From assembly GCA_028290085.1 (NCBI GenBank), contig JAQGKN010000152.1, forward strand, positions 1 to 6,283: DNA of 6,283 nucleotides, read 5' to 3'. The position numbers and the translations under genes were made by a program. This document shows, piece after piece, positions 1 to 5,768 of this stretch. Every line of letters starts with the position of its first letter. Position 1 is the first letter of the stretch. The notes below the pieces were generated by a model that saw only the letters and a program-made list of their open reading frames with translations, searched no databases and was not told the origin of the DNA. Source of the DNA: Hyphomicrobiales bacterium (GTDB lineage Bacteria; Pseudomonadota; Alphaproteobacteria; Rhizobiales; Beijerinckiaceae).

Positions 1-1251
1 ATGCGTCTGGAAACAGGTCTGATAGGTCGTGTATTTCTGCGTCTTCGGATCGAGCATCGTCACGCGACGGTTGCTCTGCTCGATCGGAAACAATTTGGCC
101 GACGGATTGTCCGAGCCTTTGCGGCAGAAGTCGGGATTTTTGGGCGCATAGCCGTTCGCCGCCATCCAGACACGGCCTTGCGCATCCATCATGCTGTTGT
201 GATTGTTCGCCTTGCTGCTCCAGATCTTCTCGTCGCCCCAATAGGCGGAGGGCTGCAGGGCCTCCTTGGCGGCGGCATGTCCCGGCCCCAACGCCTCGGG
301 CGTGTCCGCTGTCGCGGTAAGCGTGAATCTGCTCGCGACATTCTTGACCGGATCGAGGATCGGAATCGAATCTGTGCTGTATTCCGGCGAGCCATAGAGC
401 GGACCGTTGCCGTTGACGGTCGGATTGCGCTTGTCGCTGGAGATGAGGTCGTGGACGTAATGCTTCTCGTCCATCCAGTCGCGCAGGGTCACAACGATGT
501 TGCGCTCGACGCCCTGGGGCCGCTCGGGCTTGGAATGCGGCAACTCGCCCTTGGCGATCCGGTCGGTCCAGTCGCCGAAATATTTATAGGCCGCGCCGCC
601 CATCTCTCCGGCGAGCAGATTGGTCATGGGCTCGCCGGCCTGACCCGATTGCGTCCGCCGAGCCCAGGCATCGGCTCCGCTGTCGAACTTGCCGAAGGCT
701 TCGGGCACCGTGCGTGTCGAAAGCTGGCCTATCTGATGGCAGCCGATACAGCCGTTGTTCTTCATCAGGTTGAGCCAGTCCGTCTGGGTCAGCTTGTCGG
801 GAATGTCACTCTTGCCGCCGAACTCGGTGGCGGGCGGAATCTTCAGCATCGAATACCAGTAGATCGCCGGATAGATCTTCGCGGCGGAGGCCGCGTCGGG
901 CGCCGCCGTCGCGACGAGATCGACGAGTTTGCCGGGCTGCGCAACCACCTTGGCGGAATCCACCAGGCCATAGCCACGCGCCCAGACATTGTAATTCGCC
1001 TTGGGCAAATCGGGGATCACGAAGCGCCCGGCATCGTCTGTCACGACGATCTTGATGTAGCGAACACCGAGATCTTTGGTCTCAGCGATGACCCAGACAC
1101 CGCCTTCCGGACCGTTGGGCCCTGAAAGCACGCCGCCGATATCGTCGGCATCGATCGCGACCTTGGCCTGCGCCAGCGCGCCGGTCTGGAAGACTGCGAG
1201 AACACCCAATGAAAATAACGCCGTTCCGACGGCACGTGATCTTTGACCCAT
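1..1251 (-). CDS. Exported carboxypeptidase-regulatory-like / cytochrome c protein, N-terminal part
   Basis: The reverse strand is open for 417 codons from ATG at 1251-1249 to the window edge, so the C-terminus lies outside. Residues 1-28 form a signal peptide (Arg-rich start, hydrophobic core, ALA-Q cleavage region). Residues about 35-115 look like a carboxypeptidase-regulatory-like beta-sandwich (GGVW, DDAGRF, DLPKANY). A c-type heme site CIGCH sits at 168-172 (DNA about 736-750), in a cytochrome-c-like segment of about 155-265. From about 335 the pattern (YWGDEKIW, NNHNSMMDAQGRVWMA) looks like the start of a streptogramin-lyase-type beta-propeller. Members of this type as I remember them are about 700 residues, so roughly 60% is here. 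The start is supported by a GGGGGGA ribosome site at 1256-1262. The role is inferred as a periplasmic heme protein; the substrate is unknown. Two extra cysteines (376, 413) could form a disulfide. Confidence 0.88.
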   Translation of the reverse strand, partial: MGQRSRAVGTALFSLGVLAVFQTGALAQAKVAIDADDIGGVLSGPNGPEGGVWVIAETKDLGVRYIKIVVTDDAGRFVIPDLPKANYNVWARGYGLVDSAKVVAQPGKLVDLVATAAPDAASAAKIYPAIYWYSMLKIPPATEFGGKSDIPDKLTQTDWLNLMKNNGCIGCHQIGQLSTRTVPEAFGKFDSGADAWARRTQSGQAGEPMTNLLAGEMGGAAYKYFGDWTDRIAKGELPHSKPERPQGVERNIVVTLRDWMDEKHYVHDLISSDKRNPTVNGNGPLYGSPEYSTDSIPILDPVKNVASRFTLTATADTPEALGPGHAAAKEALQPSAYWGDEKIWSSKANNHNSMMDAQGRVWMAANGYAPKNPDFCRKGSDNPSAKLFPIEQSNRRVTMLDPKTQKYTTYQTCFQTH

Positions 1252-1255
1252 GTAG

Positions 1256-1325
1256 TCCCCCCGCTCTTCTGTCTTACGCAGAAAGAGTCATCGCGATGTA
1301 TAGTCCAGGCGCGAATACATGGGAA
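1256..1325 (-). promoter_or_regulatory. Candidate promoter, leader hairpin and RBS of the cytochrome gene
   Basis: Reading the minus strand, TTCCCA (1325-1320) and TATACA (1302-1297) are 17 bases apart, a weak match to a housekeeping promoter. The leader then holds a near-perfect hairpin, arms 1264-1271 and 1279-1287 with one bulged A and a 7-base loop, directly before the GGGGGGA ribosome site at 1262-1256. There is no T-run after the hairpin, so it is not an ordinary terminator; it could affect mRNA stability or ribosome access. The ribosome site is solid; the promoter boxes are only a guess. Confidence 0.28.
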
Positions 1326-1676
1326 CGGCCAATCGCCACAGATAATCGCGATTGGGCCCTCCACTCGAGGCGGATTGTCGCATGTGGGTCGGGACGAAAT
1401 CCGTACCAACCTCCATGACTTGCGCTCCCCGAATCTGGGGACCTCACAAATTTGTGGTGACGTATTTTGTCGGCGCAAACCAGCAGCCGCTTTGTGCTCG
1501 CCAAATCCAGCGACCGCAAAACCAGCCCGACGCGGTACGTCGCCTTGGGTGGTCGATAACTTCCACCAATGGTGGGAGTTGAACCCTTTTCGCCAGCTCC
1601 CGCGAATACTCCGCGATGAAGCCCACGTAGTGCATGGCGCGATTAACACGACATGATCGCGACGAGGATCTAGATT
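1326..1676. other. Stretch without a convincing gene
   Basis: No reading frame here has both a ribosome site and protein-like composition. The frames that are open on both strands are rich in Trp, Cys and Arg and look accidental. It contains several inverted repeats: CCAATCGC (1329-1336) with GCGATTGG (1348-1355), the palindrome pair at 1426-1456, and CCACC/GGTGG at 1563-1575. A short minus-strand piece starting at 1635 (MHYVGFIAEYSRELAKR...) has a plausible helical character for about 25 residues and may be a decayed gene remnant, but lacks a ribosome site. Confidence 0.5.
1426..1456. repeat. Tandem palindromes: TCCCC/GGGGA hairpin and CACAAATTTGTG
   Basis: TCCCC (1426-1430) and GGGGA (1437-1441) form a 5-bp stem around GAATCT. 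Three bases later comes the perfect 12-base palindrome CACAAATTTGTG (1445-1456). The second is of the size and symmetry of a dimeric repressor site, and it lies between the divergently oriented cytochrome gene and the broken plus-strand gene at 1677. No regulator is encoded nearby, so function is open. Confidence 0.3.
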
Positions 1677-1992
1677 ATGGAAAATACAAGCGTTACCGCC
1701 GAGGTCCGTAAATTCATCGCGGACAAAATCGCGAATAGAGAGCCTGGTGGTCGTGGCTTGGCTGACCAACGAAATCGTGAGTAGCAAGAGCGATATCGAT
1801 GGCTCTGACGTGGAGTTCTACCGCGTTTGCGCATTCAAGCATATTCGCGAGATCGTCACGAGCTGCGTGGGTAAGTACAACGCCAAGCCGATTGTTTCGG
1901 ATAGCCAGATCGTTTTGCCTGGATTCGTATGCCGGCGGCGTCGAGCCCCGTCTGTCGGCGGAGCGAAAAGCCGAACTTGCCGCGCTCGTTGA
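1677..1992 (+). pseudogene. Frameshifted, truncated small conserved hypothetical gene
   Basis: ATG at 1677 is preceded by GAGGA (1664-1668) at a good distance. The first 23 codons read MENTSVTAEVRKFIADKIAN and then REP; the frame then stops soon after (TAG near 1785). From 1747 the next frame continues with convincing protein sequence (VVVAWLTNEIVSSKSDIDG, FYRVCAFKHIREIVTSCVGK, IVLPGF). Dropping one base within 1744-1750 (CCTGGTGGTCG) would join the two frames smoothly as REP-VVVAWL, so this is most simply one gene with a single-base insertion. After IVLPGF at about 1926 the sequence degrades into an Arg-rich tail to TGA at 1990-1992, where the frame beside it is IS630-like. I recall similar small alphaproteobacterial hypothetical proteins that are longer at the C-terminus, but cannot name a family. 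A sequencing error could explain the frameshift but not the lost tail. Confidence 0.55.
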
Positions 1993-2002
1993 AGCGGGTC
2001 CC
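1922..2002 (+). mobile_element. Fragment resembling an IS630-family transposase
   Basis: In the third forward frame this segment reads GGVEPRLSAERKAELAALVE followed by AGP, which matches my memory of the linker after the N-terminal helix-turn-helix in IS630-type transposases (R-L-S/D-x-x-x-x-A-E-L-A-A-L-V-E-A-G-P-D). Only about 27 residues survive. The next expected part (DGVVRWRR-like) and the DDE catalytic domain are absent; the frame runs into the terminator hairpin and stops at TAG 2027-2029. No terminal inverted repeats or TA duplication could be identified. It abuts the truncated gene at about 1926, so an insertion followed by deletion is the likely history. The short length keeps confidence moderate. 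Confidence 0.5.
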
Positions 2003-2011
2003 GCCGGGAAG

Positions 2012-2039
2012 AAAAAACGCGCCCCTTAGGGCGCGTTTT
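2012..2039 (-). terminator. Intrinsic terminator of the minus-strand operon
   Basis: AAAACGCGCCC (2014-2024) and GGGCGCGTTTT (2029-2039) pair perfectly over 11 bp around the loop CTTA. Read on the minus strand the stem is followed by a run of six T (2017-2012), and it begins four bases after the stop codon at 2046-2044. It may also stop plus-strand transcripts, since the other side carries four T. Confidence 0.9.
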
Positions 2040-2043
2040 GCGT

Positions 2044-2448
2044 TTATTCGGGCTCCAGCAGGCACTCGACCTCGATGGGTGTGTCGGGGGGCCCGGAGCC
2101 CTGGCGGCGCGACACGTCGAGAAGCTTGTAGCCTTTCATGGCGCATTTGATCTGGACGGTTTCGGGGGGCACGGTCTTGCCGAATGCGCCGAAACGGAAG
2201 GCGCCCTCGGGATCGGTTCGCGTCATGATGACCTGTCCCTTGGCAAATTCGGCACGCACGATGGCATCGACGAGCACTTTCTGTGTGCTGACATCGCGCG
2301 CGACTCCGAAGAACGGCGGCCCATCCTCGGGATCGCTGACGCCGCTGCCGTCGATGTCGTCACCTCCCGCGATACAAGGAGAGGCCAACGCGAAGAGCCC
2401 AAACAGAGCCAGGGAAACGAGGCCTATCTTGGCCGATATGTGAGTCAT
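2044..2448 (-). CDS. Small exported protein with carboxypeptidase-regulatory-like domain
   Basis: 134 residues. The start ATG 2448-2446 is preferred because AAGGA (2460-2456) lies seven bases upstream and a clean signal peptide begins there: residues 1-27, hydrophobic core LVSLALFGLFALAS, cleavage after CIA. The frame is open further upstream to 2724, but that part overlaps the next gene and is not protein-like. The mature part of about 107 residues has a short acidic stretch (GGDDIDGSGVSDPEDG), then one beta-sandwich of carboxypeptidase-regulatory type: FGVARDVSTQKVLVDAIV, TRTDPEGAFRFG, KGYKLLDVSRR. It therefore shares a fold with the first domain of the cytochrome protein at 1-1251. The two mature cysteines (102 and 129) may form a disulfide. 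Last gene of the operon, 23 bases after the membrane protein gene and directly before the terminator. It is probably a periplasmic binding or accessory protein; there is no catalytic domain. Confidence 0.82.
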   Translation of the reverse strand: MTHISAKIGLVSLALFGLFALASPCIAGGDDIDGSGVSDPEDGPPFFGVARDVSTQKVLVDAIVRAEFAKGQVIMTRTDPEGAFRFGAFGKTVPPETVQIKCAMKGYKLLDVSRRQGSGPPDTPIEVECLLEPE

Positions 2449-2455
2449 GATCTCG

Positions 2456-2460
2456 TCCTT
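2456..2460 (-). promoter_or_regulatory. RBS deciding the start at 2448
   Basis: AAGGA on the minus strand, seven bases before ATG 2448-2446. It supports the short, signal-peptide-bearing form over upstream starts in the same open frame. Confidence 0.7.
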
Positions 2461-2471
2461 AAAGAAACGTC

Positions 2472-2792
2472 TCAGCGGAAGAAGAAAGCCCGGAGCAGGT
2501 AGACGAAGGCGACGATCACGGCGAGAGGCACGGCCCAGCCGATCCAGGCCGGCAGACGGCGGCTTTTCGTGAACGGCAGTGAGGCGAGGCTGACGAGGAC
2601 CGCGCCGATCAGCGCCGTGCCGATCCAGCCGTACCAGTACATCGCCGGGCCGCTGCGCGGCGCCTCCGCCCACAGGCCCCAGGCGTTGATGCGCGGATGA
2701 TAGGTCATCAGCGCGAAATTCCACTGCTCGGCGATGACGTAGACGATGGCGAAGGCCGCCGCGAAAACGGGGAAGGTGCGTTCAGCGTTCAT
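2472..2792 (-). CDS. Small three-helix membrane protein
   Basis: 106 residues with three predicted membrane helices: about 8-28 (PVFAAAFAIVYVIAEQW), 53-73 (YWYGWIGTALIGAVLVSLA) and 82-102 (AWIGWAVPLAVIVAFVYLL). Between helices 1 and 2 is an aromatic loop with FALMTYHPRINAWGLWAE and a GPAMYWYGW motif. I associate that motif with uncharacterised small alphaproteobacterial membrane proteins but cannot give a family name. The ATG (2792-2790) overlaps the TGA of the preceding gene as ATGA, a standard sign of translational coupling and usually of partner proteins. The C-terminus is short (RAFFFR). The single loop histidine (32) is the only candidate metal or heme ligand. Function unknown; it likely forms a complex with the four-helix protein encoded just upstream. 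Confidence 0.82.
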   Translation of the reverse strand: MNAERTFPVFAAAFAIVYVIAEQWNFALMTYHPRINAWGLWAEAPRSGPAMYWYGWIGTALIGAVLVSLASLPFTKSRRLPAWIGWAVPLAVIVAFVYLLRAFFFR

Positions 2793-3253
2793 TGTCCGAA
2801 CAGCCCCCGGATATTGTTGAGCACATGGCCGACGAGAAAGCCGAACCACACGACGAAAAACAGGATGGCGGTGGTGGCCCGCCGCGCACCGGCGAACGCC
2901 TCGTCGAGCGGCTGCCGCCAGACGAGCCAATAGAACGGCAGCATGCCGAGCCCCAGCACGGCGAACTGCTCCTTCAGCTCGAAGGAGCCGTTGGCGTTCC
3001 ACAGCCGCGCGGTTTCGAAATAGGTGCGAACGGTGAGCCGGTAGGCCGGATAGATGATCGCGCCGAGAACGAAGGTGATCACGAAGAGCGCAATGATCCC
3101 ATTGCGAAATTTCGCGGCCTGCACCGCGCGGAAGCTTGAGACGAGCCCGGCGCCCTTTCGCGCGGGCCACCAGACCGCGAAGGCCTGATGCGTCACGGCG
3201 CCCAGCAGGGCAACCGCGCACAGGCCATGCACGATGAGCAGAACGGTGAACAT
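2789..3253 (-). CDS. Four-helix membrane protein, possible b-heme binder
   Basis: 154 residues. The start ATG 3253-3251 is chosen because GGAGGAG (3266-3260) lies six bases upstream; a start at 3316 in the same frame adds 21 polar residues with no ribosome site. Predicted helices: about 3-27, 50-70, 96-112 and 127-148. Histidines lie in the first and last helices (H9 in VHG, H22 in THQ, H143 in GHVLNN), an arrangement that could hold a b-type heme between helices; this is inference, as other small membrane proteins also have such residues. Helix 2 ends in YPAYRLTVR, followed by a soluble loop of about 25 residues containing FELKEQF before helix 3. The stop overlaps the next start (ATGA), so it is coupled to the three-helix protein. 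I do not recognise a named family; a quinone- or cytochrome-linked membrane anchor is one possibility. Confidence 0.83.
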   Translation of the reverse strand: MFTVLLIVHGLCAVALLGAVTHQAFAVWWPARKGAGLVSSFRAVQAAKFRNGIIALFVITFVLGAIIYPAYRLTVRTYFETARLWNANGSFELKEQFAVLGLGMLPFYWLVWRQPLDEAFAGARRATTAILFFVVWFGFLVGHVLNNIRGLFGQ

Positions 3254-3259
3254 CCTTCG

Positions 3260-3266
3260 CTCCTCC
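3260..3266 (-). promoter_or_regulatory. Strong RBS deciding the start at 3253
   Basis: GGAGGAG on the minus strand, six bases before ATG 3253-3251. It is the strongest Shine-Dalgarno in the window and rules for the short form of the four-helix protein. The 104 bases between it and the amidohydrolase stop (3358) show no terminator, so cotranscription is likely, though an internal promoter cannot be excluded. Confidence 0.75.
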
Positions 3267-3357
3267 CATGCGGCGCTTCTTGGCTGATCGCCGACCGGGA
3301 AGTCGTCAGATCGCATGCGCCTGCGGCGGAGATTTTGGGCCAGAACGCGCGCGACGT

Positions 3358-5061
3358 CTACCTCTGAGGATGTTTGGGGTCCGGCTCTTCAAGACCCGCA
3401 TACGGCCCGTCCGCATAGACGACCCTGCCGCCGACCATTGTCAGAAGAGACGTGAGCGTCCCGATTCGCTCGACCGGCATAGTCAGTATGTCATCGGAGA
3501 GAACCGCGAGGTCGGCGAGCATGCCGGGCGACAGCTGGCCGCGCTGGCCCTCATCATGCGTGAACCACGCGCTGCCCTGCGTATAGATGCGCAACGCCTC
3601 CTCGCGGCTCGGGATCTCGGCGGCGGTCCGCGTCCGCGCGCCCGAGAGCGTGCGCCCGTCGAGCATCCATTGCAGGGCGACGAACGGGTTGTAGGACATG
3701 ACGCGATCGGCGTCGGTGCCCCCACCGACAGGCAGGCCCATCCGAAGCGCGCTCACGATGGGCGGCATCGCCTCGATGCGGCTGCGCTGATAGGCGCCGA
3801 GGAAGGCCGGCGCAGCGAAATAGAGCCGGTCTTGCATCAGCCAGCCCACGCCAAGCGCCTTCATGCGCGCCAGGGTTTGTGGCGTGGCGTCATGCACATG
3901 GGCGATCGACCAGCGCAGGGAAGCGATCGGCGCCTGCTCCGCGACATGTTCGAGCGCATCGAGCAGATAATGCACGGAGGAATCATTGTTCCAATGCACG
4001 GTGATGGTCAGGCCCGCCCGCGCCGCCCAGAGCGCGACAGCCTCGAATTGCGCGAGTTGCGCGGAATCGGGATGTTCGTTGTTGTACATGCCCCACGTGA
4101 CGCATTCCCCAAGCCCGTTGAAGCGCAGCCAATCGTCGCCCGAACCCATCGGGTGCTCACGGGTCAAGGTCTGGAAATCGGCCAGTTCCGATCCGGCCCG
4201 CGGTGCGCAAAGGCTGTAGCGCACGCGAAGCGTCAAGGCATGTTCGCGTCCCATCGCCAGAACAGCAGCATATTGGTCGAGCGCGAGGTTGTGACCGCCG
4301 GGATCGGAGACGCCTGTGAGACCGAAGCGATTCAACTCGCGGAAGAAACGCGCCGTGCCGGCCATCGACTGTTCGAGCGTAGCCCTGGGCAGCCGCTCGT
4401 AAAGATCGACGATGGTTTTCAGTTCTCCCGTCACCCAGCCTGTGAGACGTCCCTCGGGATCGCGTTCGAGATGTCCGTTGGCGGGGAGGTCCGCATCTTC
4501 AGCGATCGCCAGTTTCTGGAAACCCAGCGGCGCGAGGAGCGTGCTGACATAGGACATCTGGATGTAGACGGGATGGCCGGGCGCGGCTTGGGCGATCTCG
4601 CCTTGCGTCGGGCGTCGAGCCTCCGAGAATTGCTGGATGCTCCAGCCGCCGGGAACGACGATCCAGTCGCCGGGCGGCGTGGTTTTCGCGGCCGTCCCGA
4701 TACGCTCGAGCGCCTCGCGCAGCGAGGTGGCGCCGATCCAGCTGACCTGTGTCGAATAGGTCAGGCCTGCGCGGATGGCATGAATGTGGGAATCGATCAG
4801 GCCGGGAATGACTGTGCGGCCGCCGAGATCAATCTCCTGAGTCCCGGGCCGCATCTGCGTGCGAAGCGTGGCGCTCGAACCGATGGCGGCTATGTGGCCG
4901 TCCCGGATGATGACAGCCTCGGCGACGGTCGAGTGCGCATCCAGAGTGACGATGCGGCCCTGGGAAAGGAGCAGATCCCGATCCTGCGCGTGCGCGGACC
5001 CGAGCGCAACGACGGACAGCCAGACGACCAAAGACGCTACGCTAAAACCGTTCAGCCGCAT
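3358..5061 (-). CDS. Exported YtcJ-like amidohydrolase (Amidohydro_3 type)
   Basis: 567 residues from ATG 5061-5059. An upstream ATG at 5148 adds 29 Arg-rich residues and would bury the signal peptide, so it is not used; GGGGG at 5075-5071 is the likely ribosome site. Residues 1-25 are a signal peptide (core VASLVVWLSVVAL, cleavage after AHA), placing the enzyme in the periplasm. The order then follows the YtcJ/Amidohydro_3 family: a beta-sandwich (LLLSQGRIVTLDAH), the metal motif PGLIDSHIHA with H92 and H94, H356 in ITVHWNND, the AHVH motif with H388/H390, and the late metal aspartate in GGGTDAD (about 450). The C-terminal sandwich returns at GQLSPGMLADLAVLSDD. Length is normal for the family. 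It hydrolyses an unidentified C-N or C-O bond using one or two metal ions; YtcJ relatives act on varied substrates, so none is assigned. First gene of the minus-strand group. Confidence 0.9.
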   Translation of the reverse strand: MRLNGFSVASLVVWLSVVALGSAHAQDRDLLLSQGRIVTLDAHSTVAEAVIIRDGHIAAIGSSATLRTQMRPGTQEIDLGGRTVIPGLIDSHIHAIRAGLTYSTQVSWIGATSLREALERIGTAAKTTPPGDWIVVPGGWSIQQFSEARRPTQGEIAQAAPGHPVYIQMSYVSTLLAPLGFQKLAIAEDADLPANGHLERDPEGRLTGWVTGELKTIVDLYERLPRATLEQSMAGTARFFRELNRFGLTGVSDPGGHNLALDQYAAVLAMGREHALTLRVRYSLCAPRAGSELADFQTLTREHPMGSGDDWLRFNGLGECVTWGMYNNEHPDSAQLAQFEAVALWAARAGLTITVHWNNDSSVHYLLDALEHVAEQAPIASLRWSIAHVHDATPQTLARMKALGVGWLMQDRLYFAAPAFLGAYQRSRIEAMPPIVSALRMGLPVGGGTDADRVMSYNPFVALQWMLDGRTLSGARTRTAAEIPSREEALRIYTQGSAWFTHDEGQRGQLSPGMLADLAVLSDDILTMPVERIGTLTSLLTMVGGRVVYADGPYAGLEEPDPKHPQR

Positions 5062-5288
5062 GGCTCCGTGCCCCCAGGTCGACCGGCGCGGTCGAGTCGC
5101 AATGGAAGGCAGGTTAGTCGACCTGCGGCGAGCAGGCCAGTTGTGCAAAACGACCGCGCAGGCATGACTGGGCGGGCGGGGGAGTTCAGGGAAACGAGGG
5201 TCATACCAACGGCTCGGTGTCCTGACTCACGGGGGATTCCCCCGGCGCGAAAGTTCTGATTCTTTCGGCGCGAGGAGATTCGCGCCAT
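5062..5288. other. Leader region of the amidohydrolase operon, rich in inverted repeats
   Basis: No gene here. Near the start codon are two small stems: TCGACC (5079-5084) with GGTCGA (5090-5095), and GCAGGT (5109-5114) with ACCTGC (5121-5126). GTCGACC occurs twice, at 5078-5084 and 5118-5124, exactly 40 bases apart, which would suit an operator. I could not find convincing promoter boxes on the minus strand. At 5211-5228 the minus strand resembles the 3' box of cobalamin riboswitches (see findings), and three hairpins follow at 5231-5286. Confidence 0.5.
5231..5286. repeat. Three abutting hairpins at the PdhA-fragment junction
   Basis: GGGGG/CCCCC around ATT (5231-5243); GCGCGAAAG (5245-5253) with CTTTCGGCGC (5262-5271), one extra G; and GGCGCGA (5267-5273) with TCGCGCC (5280-5286). 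The last two share bases 5267-5271, so they are mutually exclusive and could act as alternative folds. There is no T-run, so they are not classical terminators. They end exactly where recognisable PdhA sequence starts. Confidence 0.45.
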
Positions 5289-5624
5289 GCCGTCAGCCCC
5301 GCCACTGCGGCCGAGGCCGCCGAATATGCCAGCACCGGGCAAGGTCCGTTCCTGCTCGAAATGCTGACCTATCGCTATCGCGGCCACTCGATGTCGGACC
5401 CTGCCAAGTACCGTACCCGCGCGGAGGTCGACCGCGTTCGCAGCGAGCAGGACCCGATCGAGCACGTTGTTGCCCTGCTGGCCCGCCGCCACGGCAACGC
5501 GGAAGAGGCATTGTCGGGGACGCAGAGCGAAATCCGCACCCTGATCAGCGCCGCCGCCGATTTTTCTCTAGTCAGCCCCGAGCCTGATCAGTCGGAGCTC
5601 TGGACGGACGTTTACGCGACCTGA
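5289..5624 (+). pseudogene. pdhA: Orphan C-terminal fragment of pyruvate dehydrogenase E1 alpha
   Basis: About 111 codons ending at TGA 5622-5624 carry the unmistakable PdhA C-terminus: GQGPFLLEMLTYRYRGHSMS, then DPAKYRTRAEV, VRSEQDPIEHV, AAADFSLVSPEPDQSELWTD. RYRGHSMSDP is the conserved loop near the thiamine diphosphate site in E1 alpha, with its active-site histidine. Full-length PdhA is about 330-350 residues, so the cofactor-binding core is missing. The frame remains open upstream only to a TGA at 5223-5225, reads non-PdhA sequence before about 5289, and has no ATG or ribosome site before the internal Met at 5361. No pdhB or dihydrolipoamide acetyltransferase gene follows, unlike a normal pdh operon. 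It is therefore a relic from duplication or transfer; the cell presumably has an intact copy elsewhere. The preserved reading frame suggests a recent event. Confidence 0.85.
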
Positions 5625-5768
5625 CATGGCCGACCGAAGGATTCTGAAGCGTGGTCGCCGCGGCCGACTGCCCTCAACGGGCGCGCCGCGTAGGCGGTCA
5701 GATCTCTATCGCTCATAGCTCGTGCCTTTCATGCTGGGGTTACGTGAACCCTAATCGGAATCGCCTGA
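5625..5768. other. Convergent spacer without a gene
   Basis: Between the PdhA fragment and the convergent minus-strand gene. A hairpin GGGTT (5737-5741) / AACCC (5747-5751) with loop ACGTG could weakly terminate either side, but has no T-run. A 30-codon frame starting at 5626, right after the PdhA stop, is Arg-rich and unlike PdhB, so it is not called. Confidence 0.4.

Noticed and set aside
1..1125. Long plus-strand open frame (374 codons)
   Set aside because: Antisense to the cytochrome/regulatory-like-domain gene, whose signal peptide, CIGCH and domain motifs are clear.
1041..1787. Minus-strand frame of 248 codons across the intergenic region
   Set aside because: No ribosome site, Trp/Arg/Cys-rich composition, and it overlaps both the cytochrome gene and the broken gene at 1677 in other frames.
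3268..5259. Very long plus-strand open frame (663 codons)
   Set aside because: It lies opposite the amidohydrolase gene, is Arg-rich and low in recognisable motifs, and is explained by GC-rich codon bias of the real gene on the other strand.
5052..5492. Minus-strand frame of 146 codons opposite the PdhA fragment
   Set aside because: Antisense to unmistakable PdhA coding sequence; no supporting motif.
5626..5718. Possible start of pdhB right after the PdhA stop
   Set aside because: The 30 codons are Arg-rich and do not resemble the PdhB N-terminus or a lipoyl domain.
5737..5751. Hairpin GGGTT/AACCC as a terminator
   Set aside because: No T-run on either strand, so only mentioned as a weak possibility.
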